The position numbers and the translations under genes were made by a program. From Mucilaginibacter inviolabilis (GTDB lineage Bacteria; Bacteroidota; Bacteroidia; Sphingobacteriales; Sphingobacteriaceae), in contig NZ_JAANAT010000001.1 of NCBI RefSeq assembly GCF_011089895.1, forward strand, positions 2,604,001 to 2,668,000: DNA of 64,000 nucleotides, in the 5' to 3' direction. The notes under the pieces were generated by a model, which saw only the letters and a program-made list of their open reading frames with translations, had not been told where the DNA came from and searched no databases. Positions 54,855-63,993 of the stretch are shown one piece after another (the first letter of the stretch is position 1; each line of letters starts with the position of its first letter).

Positions 54855-55775
54855 CTATAAATTCCCCTTAGCCCACTGCTCAATATATTCATAATCCTCC
54901 CGCTCGCCCCTAACAGTGTGGATATGTAAATGAAACAAGGTGTAGTGAATAGTATAACATTGCAAACGTTCCTCAAAATGGAGTAAAGCCCTTGGATTGT
55001 TTTTCATCTGTTCTTTCCATATATCCAGATAGTTTACCGGAAGATATTCAGACCAGGGCTCATTCATATGGATCAGGTCGTACATCGGGTCGCCCAGCAT
55101 CATTTCTGCCCAATCAATTACAGCGGCTACCTGATGATCTGGGGTTAGCAGTAGATTATCAAAACCATAATCACCATGCAGCACGTGTTTGTCTTTTGGC
55201 AAGTATGGAAAATAGGTTTGCATACGCTCAGTTAAACGGGTAAACAGCTCTCCGTTAAGCCAGGTAGTTTTAGCCAGCTCCTTCCATGCAATGGTATATT
55301 TGCCATTGTGTATGGCCAGCAGATATTCTTCCCAGCTTCGGAATATCCCATTTCCATTTTCATCGGTATATCCCCAGCCGCTGAGATTGCTGGTATCGAT
55401 CTGATGAATGGTCAAAAGTTGTTCTACCGTAGTTTGAGCCAACAGTAAATCGGGTTTAGTCTCTTGTGTATCTATAATTTGATCTGAGGGGATACCTTCT
55501 ACATATCTGGAAACGCAATAAAAAAACTCTTCGTCATATTTCCCGGTAGTTATAACCTCTGGTATGGGTATTTGGGTGCTGTTAAAGTGGGTGTAGGCGA
55601 ATACATCTTTCCTGAAATCGGTAAGGTGTTTACTTATTCTGATCACCCTTGCCCCCTCATTTGTTTTAAAAGAGAAAACCTGCGACCACCAGCCATCAGC
55701 AATATGCTTAATGTCATCAACCCCGGTAAATTGCCGCCTCAAAAAGTTGCTCAGTGAATCAAGGTCTATATGCAT
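54855..55775 (-). CDS. APH-family phosphotransferase
   Basis: 306 residues, protein-kinase-like fold. Catalytic loop HGDYGFDNLLL with the Asp base and the metal motif VIDWAEMMLGDP. Early ATP-binding region VFSFKTNEGARVIRIS. Similar enzymes phosphorylate aminoglycosides or other small alcohols; substrate cannot be assigned. It starts 4 bp after the TetR stop, so it belongs to the efflux operon. Confidence 0.88.
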   Translation of the reverse strand: MHIDLDSLSNFLRRQFTGVDDIKHIADGWWSQVFSFKTNEGARVIRISKHLTDFRKDVFAYTHFNSTQIPIPEVITTGKYDEEFFYCVSRYVEGIPSDQIIDTQETKPDLLLAQTTVEQLLTIHQIDTSNLSGWGYTDENGNGIFRSWEEYLLAIHNGKYTIAWKELAKTTWLNGELFTRLTERMQTYFPYLPKDKHVLHGDYGFDNLLLTPDHQVAAVIDWAEMMLGDPMYDLIHMNEPWSEYLPVNYLDIWKEQMKNNPRALLHFEERLQCYTIHYTLFHLHIHTVRGEREDYEYIEQWAKGNL

Positions 55776-55779
55776 AATG

Positions 55780-56388
55780 TCAGCCTTTGATGATCAGCCC
55801 CATCCAAAGCGGGATCAATTTTTTACGCTCCTGCATCAATTGAAAAAACTCATCAGAAGTAAAATATCCAGATTGCAGCATATGCGGACGGCTGAGGAAT
55901 GGCGACATGATCATACCGGAGATATTCCAAAACAGGTTAACCGGATGATAATTGATATCCCCATTGGTTTTCAACTCACGCAGCTGTTGGGCAAAATGTG
56001 AGTTAACTAACAACTTCATAGTACCAATCATAGGTAATTGAGTGAGGCCACCCATTACCTCGCTCACCATAAAAAAGATAAAATCGGGATTTACCAGTAC
56101 CTGGTCAATATAATAACCCACGCAAACCTCTATTTTTTCGACAATACTGGTACTTTCGTCATTCAACACAGGCTCTATTTTATCAAAAAGCTTTTTGATG
56201 GTTTCGTCCATGATAAAAGCAAAAAGGTTTTCCTTACTACGGAAGTAGTAATTGATAGAGGCCACATTGATATCGGCCTCGGTAGCAATATCTCTGATAG
56301 TAGTAGCCAGGAAACCTTTCTTAGTGAAAATTCTCCTGGCTGCGTCCTTTATTTTTTCTTCTGTTGAAAGTTCGGCTGTTAGCGTCAT
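55780..56388 (-). CDS. TetR-family transcriptional regulator
   Basis: 202 residues from ATG at 56388 (MTLTAELSTEEKIKDAARR); an upstream start at 56442 adds non-homologous residues. The HTH is GFLATTIRDIATEADINVASINYYFRSKENLF; the C-terminal ligand-binding helices are typical. It sits between the efflux pump and the phosphotransferase gene and probably represses all three. Confidence 0.93.
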   Translation of the reverse strand: MTLTAELSTEEKIKDAARRIFTKKGFLATTIRDIATEADINVASINYYFRSKENLFAFIMDETIKKLFDKIEPVLNDESTSIVEKIEVCVGYYIDQVLVNPDFIFFMVSEVMGGLTQLPMIGTMKLLVNSHFAQQLRELKTNGDINYHPVNLFWNISGMIMSPFLSRPHMLQSGYFTSDEFFQLMQERKKLIPLWMGLIIKG

Positions 56389-56450
56389 AATTGGCATTAA
56401 TGGTGTAAAGCTAACCATTAACCAACAAATTAGCTGCCACAATTAAATGC

Positions 56451-57998
56451 TTAATGCGACTCGGATATGGCTTTTTGTCCTTTTACAAACGGTGCCAAAT
56501 AAACCAGCGGAATGGCGCATAGCATCACGATGCCCACAATCCAATAAGCATCGTTATAACTTAAAAGCGTACTTTGCTTTTGTACCGCGCCTTCTATAGC
56601 TCCGTAAGCCATACGTGTAGCATCGCTAATGGATTTGCCTTTGGCGATGAAGGCTTGTACATAACCATTAAACCTCTCATTATAAAAAGGGTTGTAATTG
56701 TTAATATTCACCAGAAGGTTATTGCGGTGTACCGCCTGACGTATGTGGATCATGGTATTTAAGCCTGCAATACCAAACGAACCACCTAATTGCCGCATCA
56801 TATTATTTAAGCCGGTACCCTGCCCAATTTCCGATCCTTTTAGGCCGCCAATAGCCAATGTAGTCAATGGTACAAAAAGCAGGGATAAACCAACACCGCG
56901 TATAGCCAGAGGCCAGAAAAAATCGCCAATACCTGATGATAAGGTAGAATGACTGAGCATAGCCGAAAACACAAAGAAAAGTAACATCCCTATGGTGGCC
57001 ATAAATTGGGCAGGTACACCCTTATTGAGCATAATACCTACAAAAGGCATCATTACAATGGTAAACATACCACCCGGAAATAATATTTCGCCGGTTTGCT
57101 GTGCCGAAAAACCTAGCAGGCCCTGGCAAAATACCGGGAATACAAAGGTAGAACCATACAAACCTACACCGAGTACAAAGGAGGTGACCATACCGGCCGA
57201 GAAACTCCGGTGCCGCATGATCTTGAAATTAATGATGGGATATTCGGTGCTCAATTCGCGCCAGATGAATAGCAGCAAGCCAAAAACAGCTGTTACGGTT
57301 AGTACAGTGATATAAGGCGTGGCAAACCAATCTTCATCCTCCCCTTTTTCCAGTATGGTTTGCAGGCTTCCTACAGCTATGGCTAATAAGGCTATCCCCC
57401 ACCAGTCAATAGGTTTTCCTTTACCATCGCTTGGCGTAGCCCTTACAAACATATAGGTGCACACCGCCGCAAGGATACCTACGGGTATATTCACATAAAA
57501 TATCCAGCGCCATGCAGCGTGGTCGGTAATATAACCACCAATAGTTGGCCCGATGGTTGGGCCCACTATAGCTCCCAAACCAAATAAGGCAGTAGCCGTA
57601 CCTACCTGGTTAGGCGGCCAGGTTTCCAGCAGAATAGCCTGTGCAGTAGAAATAAGTCCCGCACCTGCCAGGCCCTGCAATATCCTGAACATCACGAGTT
57701 CGGACAGGCTCTGCGCGTTGCCGCACAAAAAGGAGGCAATGGTAAATACAATAATAGAAGTTAAAAAGTAATTTTTCCGTCCGAAGAAACTGCCCAGCCA
57801 GCCCGACATGGGCAGGATAATCACGTTGGCTACGCTGTAACCGGTAACTACCCAGGCAGCATCTGTAATAGTAGCACCCAGGTTACCTTGTATCTGGGGA
57901 ATGGAGACGTTAACGATAGTGGTGTCGATCAGTTCCAGCAATGATGCTGTGATAACTGTAATGGTAATGATCCATTTTTTGAAGCCTGTTTCAGCCAT
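56451..57998 (-). CDS. DHA2-type (14-helix) MFS drug exporter
   Basis: 515 residues with fourteen predicted helices. Family motifs are GSFFGRKNYFL (motif A) and GLGAIVGPTIGPTIGG (antiporter motif C) and a first-helix TASLLELIDTTIVNVSIPQIQG with the conserved Asp. Resembles EmrB/QacA. No membrane-fusion partner (EmrA) is in the window. First gene of the TetR/APH operon. Confidence 0.94.
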   Translation of the reverse strand: MAETGFKKWIITITVITASLLELIDTTIVNVSIPQIQGNLGATITDAAWVVTGYSVANVIILPMSGWLGSFFGRKNYFLTSIIVFTIASFLCGNAQSLSELVMFRILQGLAGAGLISTAQAILLETWPPNQVGTATALFGLGAIVGPTIGPTIGGYITDHAAWRWIFYVNIPVGILAAVCTYMFVRATPSDGKGKPIDWWGIALLAIAVGSLQTILEKGEDEDWFATPYITVLTVTAVFGLLLFIWRELSTEYPIINFKIMRHRSFSAGMVTSFVLGVGLYGSTFVFPVFCQGLLGFSAQQTGEILFPGGMFTIVMMPFVGIMLNKGVPAQFMATIGMLLFFVFSAMLSHSTLSSGIGDFFWPLAIRGVGLSLLFVPLTTLAIGGLKGSEIGQGTGLNNMMRQLGGSFGIAGLNTMIHIRQAVHRNNLLVNINNYNPFYNERFNGYVQAFIAKGKSISDATRMAYGAIEGAVQKQSTLLSYNDAYWIVGIVMLCAIPLVYLAPFVKGQKAISESH

Positions 57999-58043
57999 TT
58001 GATTATTTCCTAATGAGTTAATTGATAAAAAATCAAGACAAAA

Positions 58044-58074
58044 TTAATCAAACGATTGATTAAAACATTTGTTT
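58044..58074. promoter_or_regulatory. Candidate TetR operator upstream of the efflux operon
   Basis: ttaatcaa-acg-ttgattaa (58044-58062, 8-bp perfect arms with 3-nt centre) and a second palindrome aaaca-tt-tgttt (58063-58074), 46-76 bp before the MFS start. Position and symmetry fit a TetR dimer site. Confidence 0.5.
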
Positions 58075-58223
58075 AAATTAAATGTTTACTTTATTTACAC
58101 AGGGTTGACGGATGAATAATTTACCTATAAACTGAATTATAGCGCAAAACAAACCCTGCACCAGGAAACAGATAGTAAAATTTATAAAAGGTGAAAAGAA
58201 ACAAGAAAGAGATAATTCAGCAA

Positions 58224-58805
58224 TCACGCATCATTCAATCCTTTTCCACTGAGTATTTGTGGCATATATTTCTCGACCCTGGCCTCGCGGGTTTTGGATT
58301 GTTTGGGTTGAGAAAAATGGAGGATGTAAGCTCGTTGTCGACCTGGTGTTAAGGCTTCAAATGCGGTTTTCAGGGCCGGGATTTTATCTAGTTTACCTTG
58401 AAATTCTTTTGGAATGGGAAATTCCTCCGTTTTTTTCAATTCCACTTTTAAACCGGCTTTTTCTACCTCAACGGCTTCATGAATATGGGCTTTCAGGATA
58501 GCTTTCTGCTCTATAATTTCTAGAGCATTGGTAAACCTGATCTGGCGCGCGGCCTGTACATTCTCTGTTTGCTGAATCAGCAGGCCATCGGTATTACTTA
58601 ACAAGGCACCTTTGAAAAACAAAAGCGCACAGTACTCTTTAAACACATGTATTAAAACAATATTATTTTGCTGAAAGGTGTAGCAGGGACAACCCCATTT
58701 TAATTCTTCGGAAAGCCCGCAATCCAATACAATCATTCTTAACTGATCGAGTTCTTCCTGCCATCTTTCGGCCTTATTGAAATAAAAATCAACTTTAGGA
58801 TTCAT
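58224..58805 (-). CDS. YdeI/OmpD-associated family protein with DUF1801-like domain
   Basis: 193 residues from ATG at 58805 (MNPKVDFYFNKAERWQEEL); the longer frame to 58955 runs into the next gene and is rejected. DUF1801-like core (LKWGCPCYTFQQNNIVLIHVFKEYCALLFFKGALL) and the C-terminal YdeI-like helices (ALTPGRQRAYILHFSQPKQSKTREARVEKY). Function unknown; a cytosolic stress protein family. Confidence 0.9.
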   Translation of the reverse strand: MNPKVDFYFNKAERWQEELDQLRMIVLDCGLSEELKWGCPCYTFQQNNIVLIHVFKEYCALLFFKGALLSNTDGLLIQQTENVQAARQIRFTNALEIIEQKAILKAHIHEAVEVEKAGLKVELKKTEEFPIPKEFQGKLDKIPALKTAFEALTPGRQRAYILHFSQPKQSKTREARVEKYMPQILSGKGLNDA

Positions 58806-58905
58806 ACTGTTTTTACAACTATATGTATTTATTAAGCCCCCAATTTGTAAGTATGACGTTTTTAAGTCCAACTTATAAAATTCAACAGACAAAAAAGGTG
58901 ATTTA

Positions 58906-59340
58906 TCAAGGAGCCTGCAAAACTTCGAATATTTTCTTGTGATAATTCCATTCAATGATTACCGGATCAGATGCCTCTGCAGAACTTTTGCCTATGCTAA
59001 ATAGCTGGATAAAATCGTTCGTCAGGTGTTCGATCTTATACCCGTGAAAATTTTTTTTATCAAATTGAATATCAATTCCTCTTGGATTTGTAAATACCCA
59101 GTCGTTAATAAAGTATAAAGTATCCGTTTTCCCCTTTTCTGTTTTCGTAATTAACAGTTTTCTGAAAACATCATTTTTAAAATCTTCTACATAAAGCTTA
59201 CCCAGCAAGTTGCCTTTTTTATCTTTAAGCGTATGAATAAACTTTATGTTATACCCGGATTTAGTTTGATTGTTGGTATGATTAAAGCTAAATGAGGAAA
59301 GTGCAAATACCATTAGTACGAGTGCCAGTCTAATTTTCAT
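58906..59340 (-). CDS. Small exported protein of unknown function
   Basis: 144 residues with signal peptide (MKIRLALVLMVFALSSFSF). The mature part is beta-rich (GNLLGKLYVEDFKNDVF, DWVFTNPRGIDIQFDKK). No domain recognised. Confidence 0.7.
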   Translation of the reverse strand: MKIRLALVLMVFALSSFSFNHTNNQTKSGYNIKFIHTLKDKKGNLLGKLYVEDFKNDVFRKLLITKTEKGKTDTLYFINDWVFTNPRGIDIQFDKKNFHGYKIEHLTNDFIQLFSIGKSSAEASDPVIIEWNYHKKIFEVLQAP

Positions 59341-59437
59341 GGTTTATATTGGATCATTGAGACTAAATTATATACTTATCATTACTTCATCAGGATTTTA
59401 CTCCACGTTTTCAGTTTATTAATCACCTGCACCAAAT

Positions 59438-60004
59438 TTAAACCCTTAACAATCCCCGGAAACCCCTGGCCGCATAGTAAGATTCGGCACCGTTATGGTA
59501 CAAAAAAACAGTATCATACCGGCGATCACAAAAAACTGCCCCACCCAATTTCCTGATATCAACCGGCGTTTTTATCCAGCTGGATGTTTTGGTATCAAAC
59601 TTTCCAAGCTGCTGCAGTGCCCGGTATTCTTCTTCTGTTAACAATTCAATACCCATATCATGAGCCATCTGCACCGCACTGTTTTCCGGTTTATGTTCTT
59701 TGCGGGCCTCCAGGGCTTCATGGTCATAACAAACACTTCTCCGGCCTTTAGGACTTTCGGCCGCACAATCATAAAAAATGTATTCGCCGGTCTTTTTGTC
59801 ATAGTCAACCACATCAGGTTCACCACCGGTTATTTCCATTTCATCAAGAACCCATAGTTTCTCAGTATTTGCTTCCAGTTTTTCCTGCACTCTGGCCCAC
59901 TCTATACCTTTATGCCGGTTCATATTTTTCTCAAAACGCATTTTTAGTGTGCCGATCAGTTCAATACATTGTTCTGGCGACAATTGCTTTGTATTATTCT
60001 TCAT
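59438..60004 (-). CDS. DUF4256 family protein
   Basis: 188 residues. Diagnostic block LWVLDEMEITGGEPDVVDYDK and YIFYDCAAESPKGRRSVCYD, ending in DTVFLYHNGAESYYAARGFRG. Function unknown; the cytosolic family often occurs with SRPBCC and YdeI genes, as here. Confidence 0.92.
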   Translation of the reverse strand: MKNNTKQLSPEQCIELIGTLKMRFEKNMNRHKGIEWARVQEKLEANTEKLWVLDEMEITGGEPDVVDYDKKTGEYIFYDCAAESPKGRRSVCYDHEALEARKEHKPENSAVQMAHDMGIELLTEEEYRALQQLGKFDTKTSSWIKTPVDIRKLGGAVFCDRRYDTVFLYHNGAESYYAARGFRGLLRV

Positions 60005-60084
60005 GTTGCTTTATAGGTTTATATACACTGTTGAGCAGGTATATTATTTAAATATACACGAACCTTTGGGCTCACGCCATTCAT

Positions 60085-60468
60085 TTATGAATTTACTGTA
60101 ATGATTTTACGATCCGCAGGCCTTAAATACCACGATAAAACAGCAAAAACGGCCAGTATAAACGGAGCAATGATTTGGGCAGATACATCATTACTGGCAA
60201 TATGCGAAATTACGGCGCCCGTCATTGTAAAAAATATCCCTGCATAGGCCCATTCCTTTAGCAATTTAAATCCTGGGATTAATATCGCAACTACACCCAG
60301 CATTTTCCAAACGCCTATAATTGAAATAAAGTAAGTAGGATATCCCAAAGGCTTAAAGCCCTTCACTACCCCTTCTGCCTGCACAGCCTGTGCTAAGCCA
60401 CCCGAAAAAATACAGAAGGATAATATTACCGTAATTATCCAATACCAAAGTTTTTTTCTCTTTTCCAT
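60085..60468 (-). CDS. DoxX-family membrane protein
   Basis: 127 residues, four transmembrane helices (WIITVILSFCIFSGGLAQA, YFISIIGVWKMLGVVAILIP, EWAYAGIFFTMTGAVISHI, IIAPFILAVFAVLSWY). The G-x-AQ and P-G-x-K motifs are typical. Last gene of an ArsR-SRPBCC-DoxX operon; starts 6 bp after the SRPBCC stop. Confidence 0.9.
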   Translation of the reverse strand: MEKRKKLWYWIITVILSFCIFSGGLAQAVQAEGVVKGFKPLGYPTYFISIIGVWKMLGVVAILIPGFKLLKEWAYAGIFFTMTGAVISHIASNDVSAQIIAPFILAVFAVLSWYLRPADRKIITVNS

Positions 60469-60474
60469 TTTTTG

Positions 60475-60942
60475 TTATTTTAATTGATTTACAATGTTTT
60501 GTAAGCGATTATGCGCCATATTGATACCTTGTGCAAAAGGCAACTGCAATACCTGGTCTCTTTGCGCTACCGATTTATATACCACCTGCATAGTAAGCTT
60601 GCTGGTATCATCGCTGAGCTGTTCAAATTCCAGATACTCCAGTTGAACAGCAAACGGGGTGTTCTCCATTTCAAATGTGCGAGTGATCTTCTGGTTCCGG
60701 ATAAACTCGTGGATTGTTCCATTGGCCCTGAAAACCATATTTCCTTTGGCATCAGATGTTTCAAATTGGTAGCCACCGTGCTTTTTATTATCCAGTTTCA
60801 GCACTTTTGTCCCCATCCATTGCTCTACAATCTCTGCTTCTTCATAAGCCTTAAAAAGCAACTCCACCGGTAAATCAAATTCGCGGGTGATCACTAATTC
60901 CTGTTTGCCGTCTTCGGCATGGATTTTTGTTTTTTGTTCCAT
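60475..60942 (-). CDS. SRPBCC (AHSA1-like) protein
   Basis: 155 residues. ITREFDLPVELLFKAYEEAEIVEQWMG, the signature opening of activator-of-Hsp90-like START proteins, then FRANGTIHEFIRNQKITRTFEM. Hydrophobic-ligand pocket fold. Middle gene of the ArsR operon; starts 6 bp after the ArsR stop. Confidence 0.93.
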   Translation of the reverse strand: MEQKTKIHAEDGKQELVITREFDLPVELLFKAYEEAEIVEQWMGTKVLKLDNKKHGGYQFETSDAKGNMVFRANGTIHEFIRNQKITRTFEMENTPFAVQLEYLEFEQLSDDTSKLTMQVVYKSVAQRDQVLQLPFAQGINMAHNRLQNIVNQLK

Positions 60943-60948
60943 ATCGGT

Positions 60949-61272
60949 TTATTTTTTGGTTTGATAGTTTTTCATAATAGCTTCCAGTTTGTTAAATCTG
61001 TCGTCCCACATTTGGCGGAATGGTTCAATAAAGTCGGCTACAGTTTTCATTTTTTTTGCGTTAATGTGATAGTAAATTTCCCTGCCATTTTGTTTTTGCT
61101 CCAATAATTCGCACTCGGTGAGTATTTGCAAGTGTTTGGAAACTGTTGGTCTGGCGGTGTCAAAGTTGGCGGCTATGGCACCTGCTGTTAAGGCCTGCGA
61201 AGCAACCAGCAGCAATATAGCCCTCCTGGTGGGATCGGCTATGGCCTGAAATACGTCTCGTCTTAAATTCAT
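60949..61272 (-). CDS. ArsR-family transcriptional repressor
   Basis: 107 residues. [42 protein letters not shown] (winged HTH) and [10 protein letters not shown]. No metal-binding cysteines are visible at the alpha-3 ELCVCDL position, so this is not an arsenic sensor. It controls the SRPBCC/DoxX genes and probably itself through two palindromes at its start. Confidence 0.94.
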   Translation of the reverse strand: MNLRRDVFQAIADPTRRAILLLVASQALTAGAIAANFDTARPTVSKHLQILTECELLEQKQNGREIYYHINAKKMKTVADFIEPFRQMWDDRFNKLEAIMKNYQTKK

Positions 61273-61275
61273 TGC

Positions 61276-61317
61276 GTAGTCATTTGACTACAAATATATA
61301 TGTAGTTATTTAACTAC
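61276..61317. promoter_or_regulatory. Two tandem 16-bp palindromic operators for the ArsR operon
   Basis: gtagtcatttgactac (61276-61291) and gtagttatttaactac (61302-61317) are each perfect with 7-bp arms around TT, centres 26 bp apart. They begin 4 bp upstream of the ArsR ATG and probably overlap its promoter. Confidence 0.75.
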
Positions 61318-61474
61318 GCAATTTTTTACATTATTTTTTTTCGATGATTTTGAAAATCATTGAGATAACCAACTTCGAAGCCCTTTAAAATCTTTACGAA
61401 ACCATGTTTTGATCCGGATAAGTCACCGTTAAATAAAACTTATCTTTGATACGTATTACTAATCAGCCAAAGCA

Positions 61475-62050
61475 ATGGAATCATTGATCTCTTTATTTAC
61501 CGAAAAATTAGGGTTAGATAAAAGCCATTTCGAAACGTTTTATAGTGAGCTGAAGGTAAAAAACCTAAAAAAGAAGGAGCACCTGATCCGGGAAGGCTCG
61601 GTCTGTAATTTTATGGGAATTGTATCTTCCGGAACCTTCCGGTCATATGTACAGAATAATGAAGGAGAGTTTAACAATGATTTTTATTTTGAGCATGATT
61701 TTGTGAGCGCCTACACCAGCTTTTTAACGCAGATGCCTACCAATTGCAATATAGAAGCCCTAACTAACAGCACCATCCATTATATCAGCTATGAGAAACT
61801 CAACAAATTAATTGCTCAGGACAATGCTTTTCTGAAGTTGGCCAAATACGTTTCTGATACCTATTTCATCAGGAAATGTAAGCGGGAAACCTCATTTTTA
61901 AAACACTCCGCATCGGAGCGGCTCGAAGCGCTATCCTCCCTGTACCCGGGAATAGAGCAAAGGGTTTCCCAATACCATATTGCTTCTTACCTGGGTGTAA
62001 AACCAGAGTCCCTGAGCCGGATTAAACTCTTAACATACATCAATAAATAA
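61475..62050 (+). CDS. Crp/Fnr-family regulator (no Fe-S cysteines)
   Basis: 191 residues: cNMP-binding-type barrel (HLIREGSVCNFMGIVSSGTFRSY) and a degenerate C-terminal HTH (VSQYHIASYLGVKPESLSRIK). Unlike the 16074 regulator it has no N-terminal cysteine set. A TAnnTTTG-type Bacteroidota -7 box (tatctttg, 61441-61448) lies 27 bp upstream of the ATG. It heads a run with a tautomerase and an NTF2-like protein. Confidence 0.92.
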   Translation: MESLISLFTEKLGLDKSHFETFYSELKVKNLKKKEHLIREGSVCNFMGIVSSGTFRSYVQNNEGEFNNDFYFEHDFVSAYTSFLTQMPTNCNIEALTNSTIHYISYEKLNKLIAQDNAFLKLAKYVSDTYFIRKCKRETSFLKHSASERLEALSSLYPGIEQRVSQYHIASYLGVKPESLSRIKLLTYINK

Positions 62051-62095
62051 AGAGTTTTTTAGGCGGAGCTTTATACTTCATTAAATATTTGAAGT

Positions 62096-62497
62096 ATGCC
62101 CATCATTAATTTAAAAGTAAGCGGCCAGGAAGATCCCGCTTTAGCGCAAGAAATCGCCAAAACTATCAGTAATGTTACCAGGGATGTTTTAAACAAAAAA
62201 CCTGAGGTTACAGCAGTCACCGTAACCTTCGTACCGGATTACCTCTGGTTTGTTAATTCCGTATCCCTGGCCGAGTTAAAAACAAAAAGCTTTCATCTCG
62301 ACATCAAAATTTCCGACTCTACCAACCTCAAAGCTGATAAGGCTAAGTATATTGATGCCGTACACAGTTCATTAACATCCATTCTTGGCAATATCCATCC
62401 GGTAAGTTATACCGCCATTCAGGAGATGAAAGCAGACGCTTATGGCTATGAGGGATTAACTATTGAATATAAATACATCAGCAATCAAAAAAAGTAA
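62096..62497 (+). CDS. Tautomerase-superfamily protein
   Basis: 133 residues. The mature N-terminus would be Pro (MPIINLKVSG), the catalytic base of the 4-oxalocrotonate tautomerase superfamily. Twice the length of 4-OT, so probably two beta-alpha-beta units in one chain. Substrate unknown. Overlaps the next gene by one base (TAATG). Confidence 0.85.
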   Translation: MPIINLKVSGQEDPALAQEIAKTISNVTRDVLNKKPEVTAVTVTFVPDYLWFVNSVSLAELKTKSFHLDIKISDSTNLKADKAKYIDAVHSSLTSILGNIHPVSYTAIQEMKADAYGYEGLTIEYKYISNQKK

Positions 62498-63048
62498 TGA
62501 AACGCACCAAGCTACTATCCATCATACTATTGTTAACTGTTCAACAAGCCTTTGCACAGCAGGCTGCAGACAATAAAAAAGAAATAACTGACATCATCAC
62601 CAAGTACACACAAAGCGTAATTGCCAAGGATTCTGTCACATTTTATAGCTTGTTTAATGACGGGCCTGTTATTTGGTGCGGAGCCGTTAAAGACAGATCG
62701 CAAGCCAAAGAAACAGAAAAACGGGGAGCCAAAGCGGCTAGGAGTAATTACTTTTCGGCAAGTTACAAAGGTTTTCTACGAGCCTTATTCAGATATAAAT
62801 CAACCGAGGATAAGTTTGATAACATCCGAATAACGGAAGATGGAACCGTTGCATCGGTAACTATGGATTACAGTTTTTGGGCAGATGGAAAAATGACCAA
62901 CTGGGGCGGCAAATACCTGGGCTTAATAAAACGGGATGGAAAGTGGAAGATTACCAGCGTAATATATTCTGCAGAGCTTACAGAATATTTTGAACAGCCA
63001 ACGCTTAAAGAAAGACAAAAGCTTTCCTTATATCATACTGTACAATAA
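62497..63048 (+). CDS. Exported NTF2-like (SnoaL/DUF4440-type) protein
   Basis: 183 residues with signal peptide (cleavage near AFAQQ). One cone-shaped NTF2-like domain (KKEITDIITKYTQSVIAKDSVTFYSLF ... VTMDYSFWADGKMTNWGGKYLGLIKRDGKWKI). Family members bind or isomerise small ligands. Translationally coupled to the tautomerase. Confidence 0.85.
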   Translation: MKRTKLLSIILLLTVQQAFAQQAADNKKEITDIITKYTQSVIAKDSVTFYSLFNDGPVIWCGAVKDRSQAKETEKRGAKAARSNYFSASYKGFLRALFRYKSTEDKFDNIRITEDGTVASVTMDYSFWADGKMTNWGGKYLGLIKRDGKWKITSVIYSAELTEYFEQPTLKERQKLSLYHTVQ

Positions 63049-63087
63049 CCTCAAAAACAGCGCTTACGAACAGAAGAGATCTTTTGC

Positions 63088-63121
63088 GCAAATGTGCATG
63101 GGTGATAGCATGCACATTTGC
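63088..63121. terminator. Hairpin after the NTF2-like gene
   Basis: gcaaatgtgcatg (63088-63100) and catgcacatttgc (63109-63121), a perfect 13-bp stem with 8-nt loop. No strong T-run, so termination is likely but not certain. Confidence 0.6.
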
Positions 63122-63131
63122 AGGTTTTAAA

Positions 63132-63233
63132 TTAGCCCTTTTTAAAATATCTGCTTTTAATAAAGGACGTAAACAGGATACCCGCCACACTACAGGCAAC
63201 CAATAGATAAACAATCAGGATGTGTTCTTGCAT
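63132..63233 (-). CDS. Possible 33-residue single-helix membrane peptide
   Basis: MQEHILIVYLLVACSVAGIL, then a short basic tail (SRYFKKG). One membrane helix with a positive end. Could be a real small protein or a chance ORF; no homologue is known to me. Confidence 0.35.
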   Translation of the reverse strand: MQEHILIVYLLVACSVAGILFTSFIKSRYFKKG

Positions 63234-63360
63234 TTTGGTTTATAATTTCCATAAATGTAACAAGTATGATACAAAATATGCAAGCATTTTGAAAAATAAT
63301 CTTTTAACCCAATGGGATAAAAAGTCAGCAAAACATCATTTGATAGCCTGCCCCAGGTCA

Positions 63361-63993
63361 CTATTCAAGCCTATTTATCAACTGCTTTACAGCCAGTTCC
63401 ATACTATCAATTGCTTTAGTTTTACCCTCATGAAACATCGCTGTATGTTTATCGGCTATTCCAGATAGGACTCGCGTAACCACCGATTTATCGTCTGCAT
63501 GAATTTCGCACAGTACCATTGAAGTTACTTTACCTAACAGCGTATTTAAATGGATCAGGAGATCGCTACCTTCATTAGTCAGCTTTATTAAGCGTGCCCG
63601 TTTATCGGCAGGATCTACCTGCTCGCTGATGAGACCAACTTTGAGCATCCGGTTTAAAATATCGATGCCTGTGGTAGGTTCCAACAGGAGGTTAAAACTT
63701 ACAATTTCGGTTTTACGGAGTTCTTCACCGGCCGCTATCGCCTCTAAAAGGTAATACCACTCGAGTTCAAAACCGGGTATTTGCCGCAGAACCAGTTTAT
63801 AATAAACTTTCAAAATACTGTTGGTTTTGCCCAGTTGCCTGGCCAGCTGCAGATCGGCCTGATTATTATTTGAAGCATGACTTTTATTAGCCGATAGATA
63901 ATGATAACAAAAACCTTCTACCCCAGCATCCGGAACCTGTTCTGTGTATTGCTGCCATGCGGTAATGAGTTGTACTAAAGGTTGCATGTACAA
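63361..63993 (-). CDS. MarR-family transcriptional regulator
   Basis: 210 residues, longer than the usual ~150. The winged-helix core begins near residue 90 (PGFELEWYYLLEAIAAGEELRKTEIVSFNLLLEPTTGIDILNRMLKVGLISEQVDPADKRARLIKLT). An ~80-residue extension precedes it. The start may be 63993 or 63987. The promoter lies at the window edge. Confidence 0.9.
   Translation of the reverse strand: MYMQPLVQLITAWQQYTEQVPDAGVEGFCYHYLSANKSHASNNNQADLQLARQLGKTNSILKVYYKLVLRQIPGFELEWYYLLEAIAAGEELRKTEIVSFNLLLEPTTGIDILNRMLKVGLISEQVDPADKRARLIKLTNEGSDLLIHLNTLLGKVTSMVLCEIHADDKSVVTRVLSGIADKHTAMFHEGKTKAIDSMELAVKQLINRLE

Noticed and set aside
58806..58955. Upstream start for the YdeI-like protein
   Set aside because: Would overlap the neighbouring exported-protein gene by 50 bp and precede the domain start by 50 residues.
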